Source: Bacillota bacterium
Lineage (GTDB): Bacteria; Bacillota; Clostridia; Christensenellales; Aristaeellaceae
Reading direction: 5' to 3'
Assembly: GCA_023460055.1 (NCBI GenBank)
Contig: JAEWRJ010000190.1
Location: 1 to 18,160, forward strand
Length of the DNA: 18,160 nucleotides
The notes under the pieces were generated by a model. The model was not told the origin of the DNA, searched no databases, and worked only from the letters and a program-made list of their open reading frames with translations. Shown in pieces: positions 1 through 7,212 of this stretch. Made by a program: the position numbers and the translations under genes. The number at the start of each line of letters is the position of its first letter. The first letter of the stretch is position 1.

Positions 1-36
1 GGCAAATGAAATGGCGGCGTAAAACGGCGGCCTTTT

Positions 37-62
37 CATCTCTCCCCATATGGGGAGAGATG
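37..62. repeat. Perfect 26-bp palindrome in intergenic DNA
   Basis: The arms CATCTCTCCCCAT and ATGGGGAGAGATG are exact reverse complements with no spacer. Transcribed, this would form a very stable hairpin, but no T-tract follows it, so it is not a classical intrinsic terminator. It lies about 110 bp upstream of the first promoter. It could mark the end of an upstream transcript, be a REP/MITE-like dispersed repeat, or be a protein-binding site. The rest of bases 1-149 shows no credible gene. Confidence 0.7.
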
Positions 63-149
63 GCATCTCGATCACACATACATGACTGGTGAAAATGATG
101 GGCAATTAAACTTGCAATCTGCACAGCAAATGAATACCTTGAAATTTGA

Positions 150-178
150 TTGACAAACCTCAGGAATGATACTATAGT
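150..178 (+). promoter_or_regulatory. Sigma-A promoter for the phosphodiester glycosidase gene
   Basis: A perfect -35 TTGACA (150-155), a 17-base spacer and -10 TATAGT (173-178) give a near-consensus housekeeping promoter. Transcription should begin near 185, about 20 bases before the ATG at 206. The ribosome binding site AAGGAG is at 194-199. Confidence 0.8.
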
Positions 179-205
179 TCTTGAGACTGTCTTAAGGAGT
201 TTGTC

Positions 206-1144
206 ATGCACAAGAACGCTTTTACTCAATCAGGAAAGGCTCTTTCTCTAATCTGCGTGTTTATGGTCTGCGTTTCATTTTACGTTCGGGCGGAGGATGT
301 CAAATTTACCGGAAGCTTTGATCCCCTCCCTGTCGACCTGACCTGCGGCAACGATCCTGACAAGGATAAGTACTTCACAGACGGCACGGGCTATCAGGAC
401 GAGAGCATATACGTGAAAATATACCAGGACCGCGACTTTGACACCAACATATTGTACGTCCACATCAAGGTCGCGCATCCCTCTCAGGTACGTACAGCCC
501 CAGCCAACACCTTCAAACACAAGGGAAATCAGCTGGCCTCCACCATCGCCAGCCGCTACAACGCCGTGATCGCCATCAATGGCGATTATTTTCAGTTCAA
601 CTCTGAGCGTTTCATCGTTCGCCAGAGCAAACTTGTGCGCAACCGCCCAACGGGGGAGGACTTGCTGTTGATCGACAGTGAGGGAGATTTCCACGCCGTT
701 CATCAGGCCAAGAAACCCGAGATCACAGCCATCCGCGACTCAATTGAAGCATCGGGACGGAGCATTTACAACGCCTTTTCATTTGGTCCCATTCTAGTAG
801 AGAACGACGAGATCGTCTTCCCCGCAGATACCAATTACTTCAACACCGCCGCCCTCAAAAAAGCCCAACGCGCGATTATCGCCCAGCTCGGCCCGCTGGA
901 ATACCTGATCGTCTCCACCGAAGGACCGGAGGATCCCGGATCTGAGGGGCTTCAATTGAACCAGGCTGCGGAATATACCCTGAAGGCCGTGAAGTACCTG
1001 GGCAAACCCTGCCTGGTCGCCTATAACTTGGATGGCGGCAGCAGCAATTCTTTGATTTTGAACAACCAGAAAGTCAACTCCCCCAAGAATCCTAAGAAGC
1101 GTCCAGTCAGCGATATCATCTACTTCGCGACGCTGGTGCCCTGA
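206..1144 (+). CDS. Secreted phosphodiester glycosidase (NAGPA/DUF2233) family protein
   Basis: This 312-residue protein starts with a signal peptide (hydrophobic stretch about residues 11-27, likely cleaved after VRA at 29), so it should act outside the membrane. Two motifs of the phosphodiester glycosidase (NAGPA, formerly DUF2233) domain are clear: AINGDYF at 123-129, and YNLDGGSSNS starting at 273. The domain is named for the enzyme that uncovers GlcNAc-phosphodiester-mannose. In bacteria it is usually found in exported proteins thought to act on polysaccharide or phosphodiester-linked glycans, and the substrate here cannot be told. The ATG at 206 is supported by AAGGAG six bases upstream and a strong promoter. 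The next gene starts one base after the stop, so the two are probably cotranscribed and translationally coupled. Confidence 0.82.
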   Translation: MHKNAFTQSGKALSLICVFMVCVSFYVRAEDVKFTGSFDPLPVDLTCGNDPDKDKYFTDGTGYQDESIYVKIYQDRDFDTNILYVHIKVAHPSQVRTAPANTFKHKGNQLASTIASRYNAVIAINGDYFQFNSERFIVRQSKLVRNRPTGEDLLLIDSEGDFHAVHQAKKPEITAIRDSIEASGRSIYNAFSFGPILVENDEIVFPADTNYFNTAALKKAQRAIIAQLGPLEYLIVSTEGPEDPGSEGLQLNQAAEYTLKAVKYLGKPCLVAYNLDGGSSNSLILNNQKVNSPKNPKKRPVSDIIYFATLVP

Positions 1145-1145
1145 T

Positions 1146-2117
1146 ATGTTCCCTGTTTTATCCTTTGACCTTGGCCCGCTGACGATCTATGTTTTCGGAC
1201 TCATCCTGGCCATCGGTGCGTTGATGTCCCTGTGGATGCTATCCCAGGGGGAGAAACGCATGGAGATCCGCCCAGGCAGCGCATCGGGAGCATTGCTAAT
1301 TTCGGGCTTGTGCGGATTCGCTCTTTCCAAGCTCACCTATTCGGCACTCAACTTCAGCCGACTGTTTTTTGATGAGATCGAAGGCACCTGGCTGGGCCTT
1401 TCCCCATTGCTGGACATCGGCAGGGGCGGACATAGCGTCTACGGGTTCATCACAGGGGCAATATTTGGCCTGCTTCTATTCGCGAAGCTTACAAAGCAGG
1501 AAAAGGGGCGCGTCTTCGGCTGGGCCGCGGTGCCTCTGGGTGTTTTTTTATGCGCTGTTTTCCTTTCACAGATCGCGGGCGGCAGCGGCTATGGCGAAGA
1601 AGCCGCGCCTTTTTTACAGTTTATACCCATGTCCGTCCAAAACCTGTATGGGGAGTGGAACGCCGCTGTCTTTTTCTATGAGGCCTTGTGGACCCTGATG
1701 CTTACCTTATGGCTCAAGCACGAAAAGAAGGTATTCACCCACCCGGGCAACCGGATGCTGATGCTGCTGATCCCCCTGTGTTCCCTGCAAATTTTCTTTG
1801 AATCATTACGGCAGGACGACTACCCCCGGCTTGAGAACAACGCTTTCATCCGCACCAATCAGCTGCTGGCGCTGATTATTCTGATTGTCATCCTCATTTT
1901 GATGTTCAAGCAACTGAACAGGGCGCAATGGAGCGTAAGCGTCGCCGCTTTGCTCCTTTCGGCAGCTGTCTTCGTAGCCGCCGAGTTCTGGGAAAAGTTG
2001 CCCATGCCGAAGGAAGCGCTATACGCCGCTTCCTTTGTGATGGCCCTCCTATTAAGCTGTATTTGGCTGAATGGGCTGCTCAAAACGGATATCCAGGCGG
2101 ATCTCCGCGACCTTTGA
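1146..2117 (+). CDS. Lgt-like membrane protein (divergent prolipoprotein diacylglyceryl transferase homologue)
   Basis: This 323-residue integral membrane protein resembles prolipoprotein diacylglyceryl transferase along its length. An N-terminal DLGPLTIYVFGL matches the Lgt start, GRGGHSVYGF (93-102) aligns with the Lgt GGxSFHGG motif, and FFESLRQDD (R222) with EFFRQPD. NQLLAL matches the final helix. The essential RxGNFxNxExxGR segment is replaced by FLSQIAGGSGYGEE. The position of the conserved His (E. coli H103) is Tyr99, and that of E. coli Y26 is Phe. It is therefore probably not a working Lgt, and may be a paralogue with another role. It lies one base after the glycosidase gene without a good ribosome binding site, which suggests coupled translation. 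Its C-terminal 22 codons overlap the opposing OsmC gene. The family match is from remembered alignment, so confidence is moderate. Confidence 0.65.
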   Translation: MFPVLSFDLGPLTIYVFGLILAIGALMSLWMLSQGEKRMEIRPGSASGALLISGLCGFALSKLTYSALNFSRLFFDEIEGTWLGLSPLLDIGRGGHSVYGFITGAIFGLLLFAKLTKQEKGRVFGWAAVPLGVFLCAVFLSQIAGGSGYGEEAAPFLQFIPMSVQNLYGEWNAAVFFYEALWTLMLTLWLKHEKKVFTHPGNRMLMLLIPLCSLQIFFESLRQDDYPRLENNAFIRTNQLLALIILIVILILMFKQLNRAQWSVSVAALLLSAAVFVAAEFWEKLPMPKEALYAASFVMALLLSCIWLNGLLKTDIQADLRDL

Positions 2118-2468
2118 GACAGTCTCATACACGGAGCAGTACTTGGCCGCCAGCTCAGCAGCGCGCCTGAAGATCTTTTGATCCGAATCGCCCCTGATGG
2201 TGAATACCATATCGACCGTGGCAAGCGTTGTCGGCACCTCTTCCCGCTTGACCCCGCTGATATCAATGGACGCGCCTTCATATTCAAGGCGCATTTTCTT
2301 TGCGATGTCAACGAAAGTAGAGTAATAGCAGGCCCCCAGCGCGCCAAGCAGCATATCGTAGGGGCGCAGCTGTCCTTCCCCCGTGCCGATGGCCGCCCCG
2401 GTGCGCGCGGCCTTCAGCTCCCCTTCAAACTCCCGGCCAAAATTCATCCCTACATTGATCTGCGTCAT
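2052..2468 (-). CDS. OsmC/Ohr family redox protein
   Basis: This 138-residue protein has the two cysteines of the OsmC family: C47 in LGALGACYYS and C111 in AKYCSVYETV. OsmC and Ohr proteins use such a pair to reduce organic hydroperoxides. The spacing and the CSVxxT context resemble the YhfA-like branch, whose substrate is less certain. The start at 2468 is chosen because GGAGGT lies seven bases upstream and the protein then has normal family length. A longer in-frame reading back to 2606 would run through the promoter region. The gene is divergent from the PucR-type regulator and convergent with the Lgt-like gene, overlapping it by 66 bp. It is probably a soluble cytoplasmic protein. Confidence 0.85.
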   Translation of the reverse strand: MTQINVGMNFGREFEGELKAARTGAAIGTGEGQLRPYDMLLGALGACYYSTFVDIAKKMRLEYEGASIDISGVKREEVPTTLATVDMVFTIRGDSDQKIFRRAAELAAKYCSVYETVSKVAEIRLDIRFEQPIQPNTA

Positions 2469-2497
2469 AGAGGATACCTCCGTCTGTTGATGGAGAA

Positions 2498-2526
2498 AGC
2501 ATACCATTCTCTCCCGGGGCGAACAA
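2498..2526 (-). promoter_or_regulatory. Extended -10 promoter for the OsmC-family gene
   Basis: On the minus strand a -35 TTGTTC (2521-2526) is followed by a 17-base spacer and -10 TATGCT (2498-2503). TGG stands directly before the -10, making an extended -10 element that can offset the weak -35. The predicted leader is short, ending at the ATG at 2468. Confidence 0.5.
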
Positions 2527-2542
2527 GACATACTTAGTTTTC

Positions 2543-2571
2543 TTTTCAGGCCACTTGCTTCATGGTATAAT
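2543..2571 (+). promoter_or_regulatory. Extended -10 promoter for the PucR-type regulator gene
   Basis: A perfect -10 TATAAT (2566-2571) is preceded by TGG, giving an extended -10. Seventeen bases upstream is TTTTCA (2543-2548), four of six to consensus. The promoter is back to back with the OsmC promoter; their -35 elements are only 16 bp apart, so one bound protein could affect both. Confidence 0.7.
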
Positions 2572-2604
2572 ATGTAAAATGCTGACAAGCGAAAGGGAAC
2601 GCGC

Positions 2605-3657
2605 ATGGACGAAAGGCTTCTGGAAAAAATGACCGGTCTGCTCTCCTCCCTGCATCAGGAGATACGTCTGGTGGACTCGCAGGGGGACAGCCTGATCCCC
2701 CGCGAAAACGCCTCCTTCTACCTGCCGGGCGGGATGCGGGCGGGCGAGGTCAGGGAGAGCAAAGGCTATTTGTTCATGCGGCTGGATATGCCGGAAGCTC
2801 CCAGCCTCCTATGCCCGATGAGCGACAAGGCGGAGGATATGCTGCGGCTGGCCGCTGGGGCCATGGAAGCCTTCAACCAGCTGCATCCGGACGATAAGGG
2901 CCAGACAGGGGCCTGGCGGCGTCTGCTGATCGAGGACATGAGCGACTATGAAAAAAACATGCTGGTCACCGAGCACCGCATCGGGGCTCAGCAGCCCCGA
3001 TGCGTGATCCTGCTGCGCCTTCACTCCCTTCGCCAGAATGCCTATGAGCTGCTCGTTCCGCTTCTTCCGCTTGAAAAAGAAGACATGCTCATCGCGCTGG
3101 ACGCTTCCTCAGTCGCTCTGGTCAAAGCGCTGGAGGACGTAAAAAAGCTGGATGAAGCAAAGGAGTACGCCCTGGCCGTGCAGGAGACTGTGCGTGAGGA
3201 AAGCAGCCTGAGTGTCAGCTGCGGTATCGGCGATGTCTCCCCCACACCCGAAGGCCTGCGCCAGAGTTTCATGCAGGCGCAGCGCGCGATGGAGATCGGC
3301 CCGCAGTACCTGCCGGAGGAAAGCGTGTATGTCTGGCATGATATGCTGCTTCCCCGCTTCTTATCTGAGATTCCCGAGGAAAAGGCCCAGTATTACCATA
3401 ACCTGGTGTTCAACAAGAAAACCTCGCGCCTTTTGACAGACGAAATGCTTGATACCATTGACATGTTCCTGCAAAAGGACCTGAACCTGTCAGATACCGC
3501 GCGGCACCTCTACATCCACCGCAACACGCTGGTCTACCGGCTTGACAAGGTGCAGAGGCTGGCCGGGCTGGATGTACGCAAGTTTTCAGACGCGTTTTTG
3601 TTCAAGCTGATGTACGATTTGAAATACAACATTAAATATAAAGGAAAGCGGTCCTGA
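2605..3657 (+). CDS. PucR/CdaR-type transcriptional regulator
   Basis: This 350-residue protein ends in the PucR-family helix-turn-helix. Around residues 290-325, LNLSDTARHLYIHRNTLVYR is the characteristic DNA-binding segment, followed by RLAGLDVRKFSDAFLFKLM. A central region with VSCGIGDVSPTPEGL and QAQRAMEIG resembles the GGDEF-like module common in this family. No N-terminal sensor domain is recognised by eye, so the ligand is unknown. The start is supported by AAGGGAA about seven bases before the ATG and an extended -10 promoter. It is divergent from the OsmC-family gene and is followed 20 bases later by an S41 protease. It may regulate itself, its divergent neighbour or the downstream cluster; that is inference from position. 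Confidence 0.8.
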   Translation: MDERLLEKMTGLLSSLHQEIRLVDSQGDSLIPRENASFYLPGGMRAGEVRESKGYLFMRLDMPEAPSLLCPMSDKAEDMLRLAAGAMEAFNQLHPDDKGQTGAWRRLLIEDMSDYEKNMLVTEHRIGAQQPRCVILLRLHSLRQNAYELLVPLLPLEKEDMLIALDASSVALVKALEDVKKLDEAKEYALAVQETVREESSLSVSCGIGDVSPTPEGLRQSFMQAQRAMEIGPQYLPEESVYVWHDMLLPRFLSEIPEEKAQYYHNLVFNKKTSRLLTDEMLDTIDMFLQKDLNLSDTARHLYIHRNTLVYRLDKVQRLAGLDVRKFSDAFLFKLMYDLKYNIKYKGKRS

Positions 3658-3677
3658 GGCCGCGCGGCTATCCTGTG

Positions 3678-4883
3678 ATGAAAAAAAGATTAGTCTCCCT
3701 GCTGCTGGCACTCATACTGGTTGGCGGCACTCTGCCCGTCCATGCCCTGTCCTCCTTTTTCAACTTGGGTCAGGGGGAGACGGTCACCATACCCAAGGAG
3801 GAGTACGAGCGTCTCAAGCAGTATGAGAAGCTGGACGAAGTCAAAAGCTACATCGAGGAGTACTATTATCAGGATGTGGATGACACCAAGCTGATCGACG
3901 GGGCCATCCAAGGCCTGCTCGCAGGCACGGAGGATGTTTATACCTTCTACTATCCGGAAGAATCCTGGAAGAGGCTGTGGGATGATGACAGCGGCAAATA
4001 CGCGGGCATAGGCATACAGATGCTGGGCGACTACGAGACCGGTCTGGTCACCATCACCCGCGTGTTCAAGGGGACACCCGCGGAAGCCGCCGGCATCCGC
4101 AAGGGCGACATCCTTTACATGGTAGAAGATCTGCAGGTCACCGTATCCACCATGCAGGACGCGGTCGACATTATGCGCGGCATACCCGGAGAGAAAGTTA
4201 AGGTCCAGATGATGCGCAATGATGAGATCGTCTCCTTTGATGTGATCAAGGCCGAGATCATCGTTAACCGTGTAGAGAGCATGATGCTGGAGAATGGGAT
4301 CGGCTACATTGCCCATTATGAGTTCGCTGGCGGAAGCTATGAGGACTTCAAGAAGGCCTTCGACACGCTGGAGCAGGAGGGCATGAAAGCCCTGATCCTC
4401 GACCTGCGTGACAACGGCGGCGGTTGGGTGGATGACGGCGTCAAGCTGGCCGACCTGTTCCTTGATAAGGAGCTGCTCTTTTACACCCAGGGCAAGCAGG
4501 GAGGCAAAGAAGAAACTTACACCACGAGCGGCAAAACAGATATGCCGCTGATCCTGCTGGTGAACGGCCACTCCGCCTCCACCTCCGAGATCGTGTCAGG
4601 CGCGCTGCAGGATTATGGCAGGGCAATGCTGGTGGGCTCGAAAACCTTCGGCAAAGGCGTCATCCAGATGGTGCTGCCGCTGTCTGACGAGAAAACCGGT
4701 TTTCAGTTCACCACCGCGCAGTACTTCACCCCCAAGGGACATCAAGTGCATGAGCTTGGCATTACGCCCGATATCGTGGTGGAGATGCCCGAGGATATCA
4801 ACTACAGCCTGCTGAGGCTGGGCGATATGGCGGACCCGCAGCTGCAGGCCGCTTACAGTGAAGCCCTCAAACAGGTCAAGTAA
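3678..4883 (+). CDS. S41 family C-terminal processing peptidase (CtpA/CtpB-like)
   Basis: This exported serine protease has a signal peptide (residues 1-24), a PDZ domain (about 105-185) containing GIGIQMLGDYETG and GTPAEAAGIRKGDILY, and a C-terminal peptidase domain. The substrate-pocket motif LILDLRDNGGGWVDDGV is present. S301, the second serine of HSASTSE, and K326 in FGKGVIQ are 25 residues apart, as in the Ser/Lys dyads of CtpB and Prc, so it should be active. Such enzymes degrade or process exported proteins, and in spore formers one cleaves a sporulation signalling protein. The ATG at 3678 is preferred; a GTG directly before it at 3675 is possible. No strong ribosome binding site is visible. 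It probably shares the transcript with the upstream PucR gene and with ychF 22 bases downstream. Confidence 0.9.
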   Translation: MKKRLVSLLLALILVGGTLPVHALSSFFNLGQGETVTIPKEEYERLKQYEKLDEVKSYIEEYYYQDVDDTKLIDGAIQGLLAGTEDVYTFYYPEESWKRLWDDDSGKYAGIGIQMLGDYETGLVTITRVFKGTPAEAAGIRKGDILYMVEDLQVTVSTMQDAVDIMRGIPGEKVKVQMMRNDEIVSFDVIKAEIIVNRVESMMLENGIGYIAHYEFAGGSYEDFKKAFDTLEQEGMKALILDLRDNGGGWVDDGVKLADLFLDKELLFYTQGKQGGKEETYTTSGKTDMPLILLVNGHSASTSEIVSGALQDYGRAMLVGSKTFGKGVIQMVLPLSDEKTGFQFTTAQYFTPKGHQVHELGITPDIVVEMPEDINYSLLRLGDMADPQLQAAYSEALKQVK

Positions 4884-4905
4884 TACAAATTAAGGAGCTA
4901 CAATC

Positions 4906-6003
4906 ATGAAATTAGGGGTTGTCGGGCTGCCCAATGTAGGCAAGTCCACACTGTTCAACGCGATCACCAACGCGGGCGCGATGGCTGCCAACTATCCGTT
5001 TTGCACCATCGAACCCAACACCGGCGTGGTACCTGTGCCAGACGCGAGGCTGGATAAGCTCAGCGGGATGTATCATCCCAAGAAGACCACGCCTGCCGTG
5101 ATCGAGTTTGTGGACATAGCCGGGCTTGTGCGCGGCGCCAGCCGGGGCGAGGGCCTGGGCAACAAGTTCCTCTCCCACATCCGCGAGGTGGACGCCATCG
5201 TCCATGTTGTGCGGTGCTTTGAAGACGACAACATCATTCACGTGGAAGGCAGCATTGATCCCCTGCGTGATATGGAGACCATCAACCTGGAGCTGATCTT
5301 CGCCGATATGGATACCGTTCAAAAGCGCGGCGATAAAGCGCGCAAGCTAGTCAAGACCGGCGAGAAGAAATACGGGGAAGAGGCCGAACTGGCCGACAGG
5401 GTGCTCGCGCACTTTGAAAAGGGCCTGCCTGCCCGTTCCTTCGAAGCAAGCGATGAGGAAAGGGAAACCTTGCGCCAATGGTTCCTCCTGACGACTAAGC
5501 CCGTCATCTACGCCCTGAACATCGCGGAAGACGATATATCAAAAGACCCCTCCGGAATCCCCAATGTGGAGCGGGTGCAGCAGGTGGCATCCGGGGAAGG
5601 CGCGCAGACCCTCCTGATCAGCGCGGCCATCGAGCAGGAGATCGCCGCGATGGATCCCCAGGAGCGCGCCGAGTTCCTGCAAGAGCTCGGCATCGGCCAG
5701 AGCGGCTTGGACAGGCTGGTACAGCATTGCTACAGCCTGCTTGGACTGATCAGTTTCTTGACCGCCGGCGAAGATGAATGCCGCGCCTGGACGATTACCA
5801 GGGGTACCAAAGCGCCGCAAGCCGCCGGCAAGATACACACCGACTTTGAAAAGGGCTTTATCCGCGCCGAGATCGTGCCCTTTGACAGCCTGATTGCGCT
5901 GGGCAGCATGGCTGCCTGCCGCGAAAAGGGCCTGGTTCGCAGCGAGGGCAAGGACTATGTGATGCAGGACGGCGATGTGACGCTGTTCCGTTTCAACGTA
6001 TAA
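4906..6003 (+). CDS. ychF: Redox-regulated ATPase YchF
   Basis: This is a full-length 365-residue YchF/OLA1 family P-loop NTPase. The P-loop GLPNVGKST is at residues 7-15 and the DxxG region is VDIAGLVRGAS. The G4 position reads NIAE (from residue 205) instead of the GTPase NKxD, which is the YchF signature explaining its preference for ATP. The C-terminal TGS domain ends with the typical DYVMQDGDVTLFRFNV. YchF binds ribosomes and affects translation and the oxidative stress response. The start has AAGGAG about eight bases upstream. The gene is 22 bases after the S41 protease and only two bases before the ATP-grasp gene, so it is in a cotranscribed cluster. It is a conserved housekeeping gene with nothing odd in it. 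Confidence 0.96.
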   Translation: MKLGVVGLPNVGKSTLFNAITNAGAMAANYPFCTIEPNTGVVPVPDARLDKLSGMYHPKKTTPAVIEFVDIAGLVRGASRGEGLGNKFLSHIREVDAIVHVVRCFEDDNIIHVEGSIDPLRDMETINLELIFADMDTVQKRGDKARKLVKTGEKKYGEEAELADRVLAHFEKGLPARSFEASDEERETLRQWFLLTTKPVIYALNIAEDDISKDPSGIPNVERVQQVASGEGAQTLLISAAIEQEIAAMDPQERAEFLQELGIGQSGLDRLVQHCYSLLGLISFLTAGEDECRAWTITRGTKAPQAAGKIHTDFEKGFIRAEIVPFDSLIALGSMAACREKGLVRSEGKDYVMQDGDVTLFRFNV

Positions 6004-6005
6004 AC

Positions 6006-7013
6006 ATGAGCAGAATCTCTTACATGCTAAACCGACTGACCAAAATGGACTATAAAAGGATGTGGTCGGTCACAGGCACCCTCAGGAAACGCTCGGGCAT
6101 CAGCCGCCCGCGGCTGATGGTTGACATGCTCGTTTGTGCCGCCAAGTACAACGCCGGCTACATGGATTATATGATCGCCCGCATGTGGGAGCAGAATGAC
6201 GCTCAAAGAAGAACAGTTTTAACCCGCGGCATTAACAACCTGATCGTGCGGCGCATGAATGACAAGGCCCACTGGCACGCCTTTGACGATAAGGCCGCCT
6301 TCAACCGCGCCTTCTCCAAATGGATCCCCAGAGGCTGGATGGAGGCGGATGAGCGCACCTCAAACGAAGCCCTTGAAGTCTTCCTTGACGGCAAGCAGGC
6401 AGTGTTTGTCAAGCCTCTGGAAGGATCGAGCGGCCAGGGTATCGAAAAATTCAAGGAGGCTGATTGGGCGGATATGAATGCCTTTGCCGGCAAGGTGCGT
6501 GCTCTTGGCAAAAGCGTGATCGAGGAAGGCATCGTTCAGCACCCCCGCATGGCAGCGCTGAACCCGGGTTCGGTCAACACCGTGCGCATCTCCACCCTCA
6601 TCGGCGATAAAAAGGAAGGCATCGTCTACGCTTTCCTGCGGATCGGCAACGGCAGAATCATGGACAATGTGGATTGCGGCGGCATGGCCGCCCGGGTGGA
6701 TCTGGACAGCGGCAGATTGCTGACCGTGGCCGCGGACAAGGCCGGCAACACTTTCATGAAGCACCCGATCACGGGGACGGAGATCATCGGCTTTCAGCTC
6801 CCCTGTTTTGAGGAAGCCAAGGCCATGTGTCTGGAAGCCATGCGGATGGTGCCTTCCATGCGCTATGTGGCTTGGGATGTCGCGCTGACAGAGCAGGGCC
6901 CCACGCTGATCGAGGGCAACTCCTTCCCCAGCCATGCCGTCCCGCAGTTTGCCGCGCACTATCCCGATAAAATCGGGATTCTGCCGGAATTTCGGAAATT
7001 TATAGATATCTAG
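6006..7013 (+). CDS. Sugar-transfer-associated ATP-grasp protein
   Basis: This 335-residue protein matches the ATP-grasp branch often linked to surface sugar transfer and amino-acid ligation (ATPgrasp_ST type). Visible features are the nucleotide-binding VFVKPLEGSSGQGI, then NPGSVNTVRISTLI, the loop DNVDCGGMAARVDL, and the metal-binding WDVALTEQGPTLIEGNSFPS near the C-terminus. The N-terminal ~90 residues are basic and helical without a recognised domain. No signal peptide is seen, so it should be cytoplasmic. ATP-grasp enzymes join a carboxylate to an amine or thiol through an acyl phosphate; the acceptor here is unknown. It begins two bases after ychF with no visible ribosome binding site, which suggests translational coupling. 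The family is well supported, the substrate is not. Confidence 0.8.
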   Translation: MSRISYMLNRLTKMDYKRMWSVTGTLRKRSGISRPRLMVDMLVCAAKYNAGYMDYMIARMWEQNDAQRRTVLTRGINNLIVRRMNDKAHWHAFDDKAAFNRAFSKWIPRGWMEADERTSNEALEVFLDGKQAVFVKPLEGSSGQGIEKFKEADWADMNAFAGKVRALGKSVIEEGIVQHPRMAALNPGSVNTVRISTLIGDKKEGIVYAFLRIGNGRIMDNVDCGGMAARVDLDSGRLLTVAADKAGNTFMKHPITGTEIIGFQLPCFEEAKAMCLEAMRMVPSMRYVAWDVALTEQGPTLIEGNSFPSHAVPQFAAHYPDKIGILPEFRKFIDI

Positions 7014-7060
7014 CCTAAAGCAGGCTCATCGGGAAGATGGATCCATCATCCCTTTATTTC

Positions 7061-7089
7061 AGGCAGGATCGCCAATGGCGGTTCTGCCT
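7061..7089 (+). terminator. Long hairpin after the ATP-grasp gene, possible terminator
   Basis: AGGCAG..CGCC and GGCG..CTGCCT pair into a stem of about 13 bp around an AAT loop, with two G-T wobbles in the middle. The following ATTAATAT is not a run of T, so termination strength is doubtful. It lies 47 bases past the ATP-grasp stop and just before the next promoter, where a terminator would be expected. Confidence 0.45.
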
Positions 7090-7108
7090 ATTAATATGCC
7101 CACCCGGA

Positions 7109-7117
7109 TGGTATAAT
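7109..7117 (+). promoter_or_regulatory. Extended -10 promoter for the wall-protein gene
   Basis: TGGTATAAT is a perfect extended -10 element. No good -35 is found 16-19 bases upstream (TATTAA at 7089-7094 is poor). Transcription would start near 7124, leaving a leader of about 90 bases before the ATG at 7213. The same ten bases ATGGTATAAT occur at the PucR promoter. Confidence 0.6.
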
Positions 7118-7212
7118 CATTTTGGTGGATTATTTTACGCCTTATGCACGAACAGACTGTTCTCCGGCGTTATATAACAGAAAGCTCAAGCCCCTGGAAG
7201 GAGTGTATCAAG

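Noticed and set aside
6..92. 28-codon frame at the window start
   Set aside because: It spans the 26-bp palindrome, has no ribosome binding site and no recognisable product.
2469..2606. Longer N-terminus for the OsmC-family gene
   Set aside because: It would cross the divergent promoters and the start at 2468 has a strong GGAGGT and gives normal family length.
3690..4571. 293-codon antisense reading frame over the S41 protease gene
   Set aside because: The opposite strand encodes a complete protease with catalytic residues; the antisense product resembles no family and is a by-product of GC-rich codon use.
6961..6979. Perfect 8-bp-stem hairpin near the end of the ATP-grasp gene
   Set aside because: It lies within conserved-looking coding sequence with no T-tract after it, so it is not reported as a terminator.
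7036..7047. 12-bp palindrome GATGGATCCATC
   Set aside because: Too short to mean much alone; palindromes of this length occur by chance and it shows no link to a promoter or gene start.
7144..7212. Upstream in-frame ATG extending the wall protein by 23 residues
   Set aside because: The ATG at 7213 has AAGGAG at a good distance and is directly followed by a signal peptide; the extension would put 23 polar residues before it and has no ribosome binding site.
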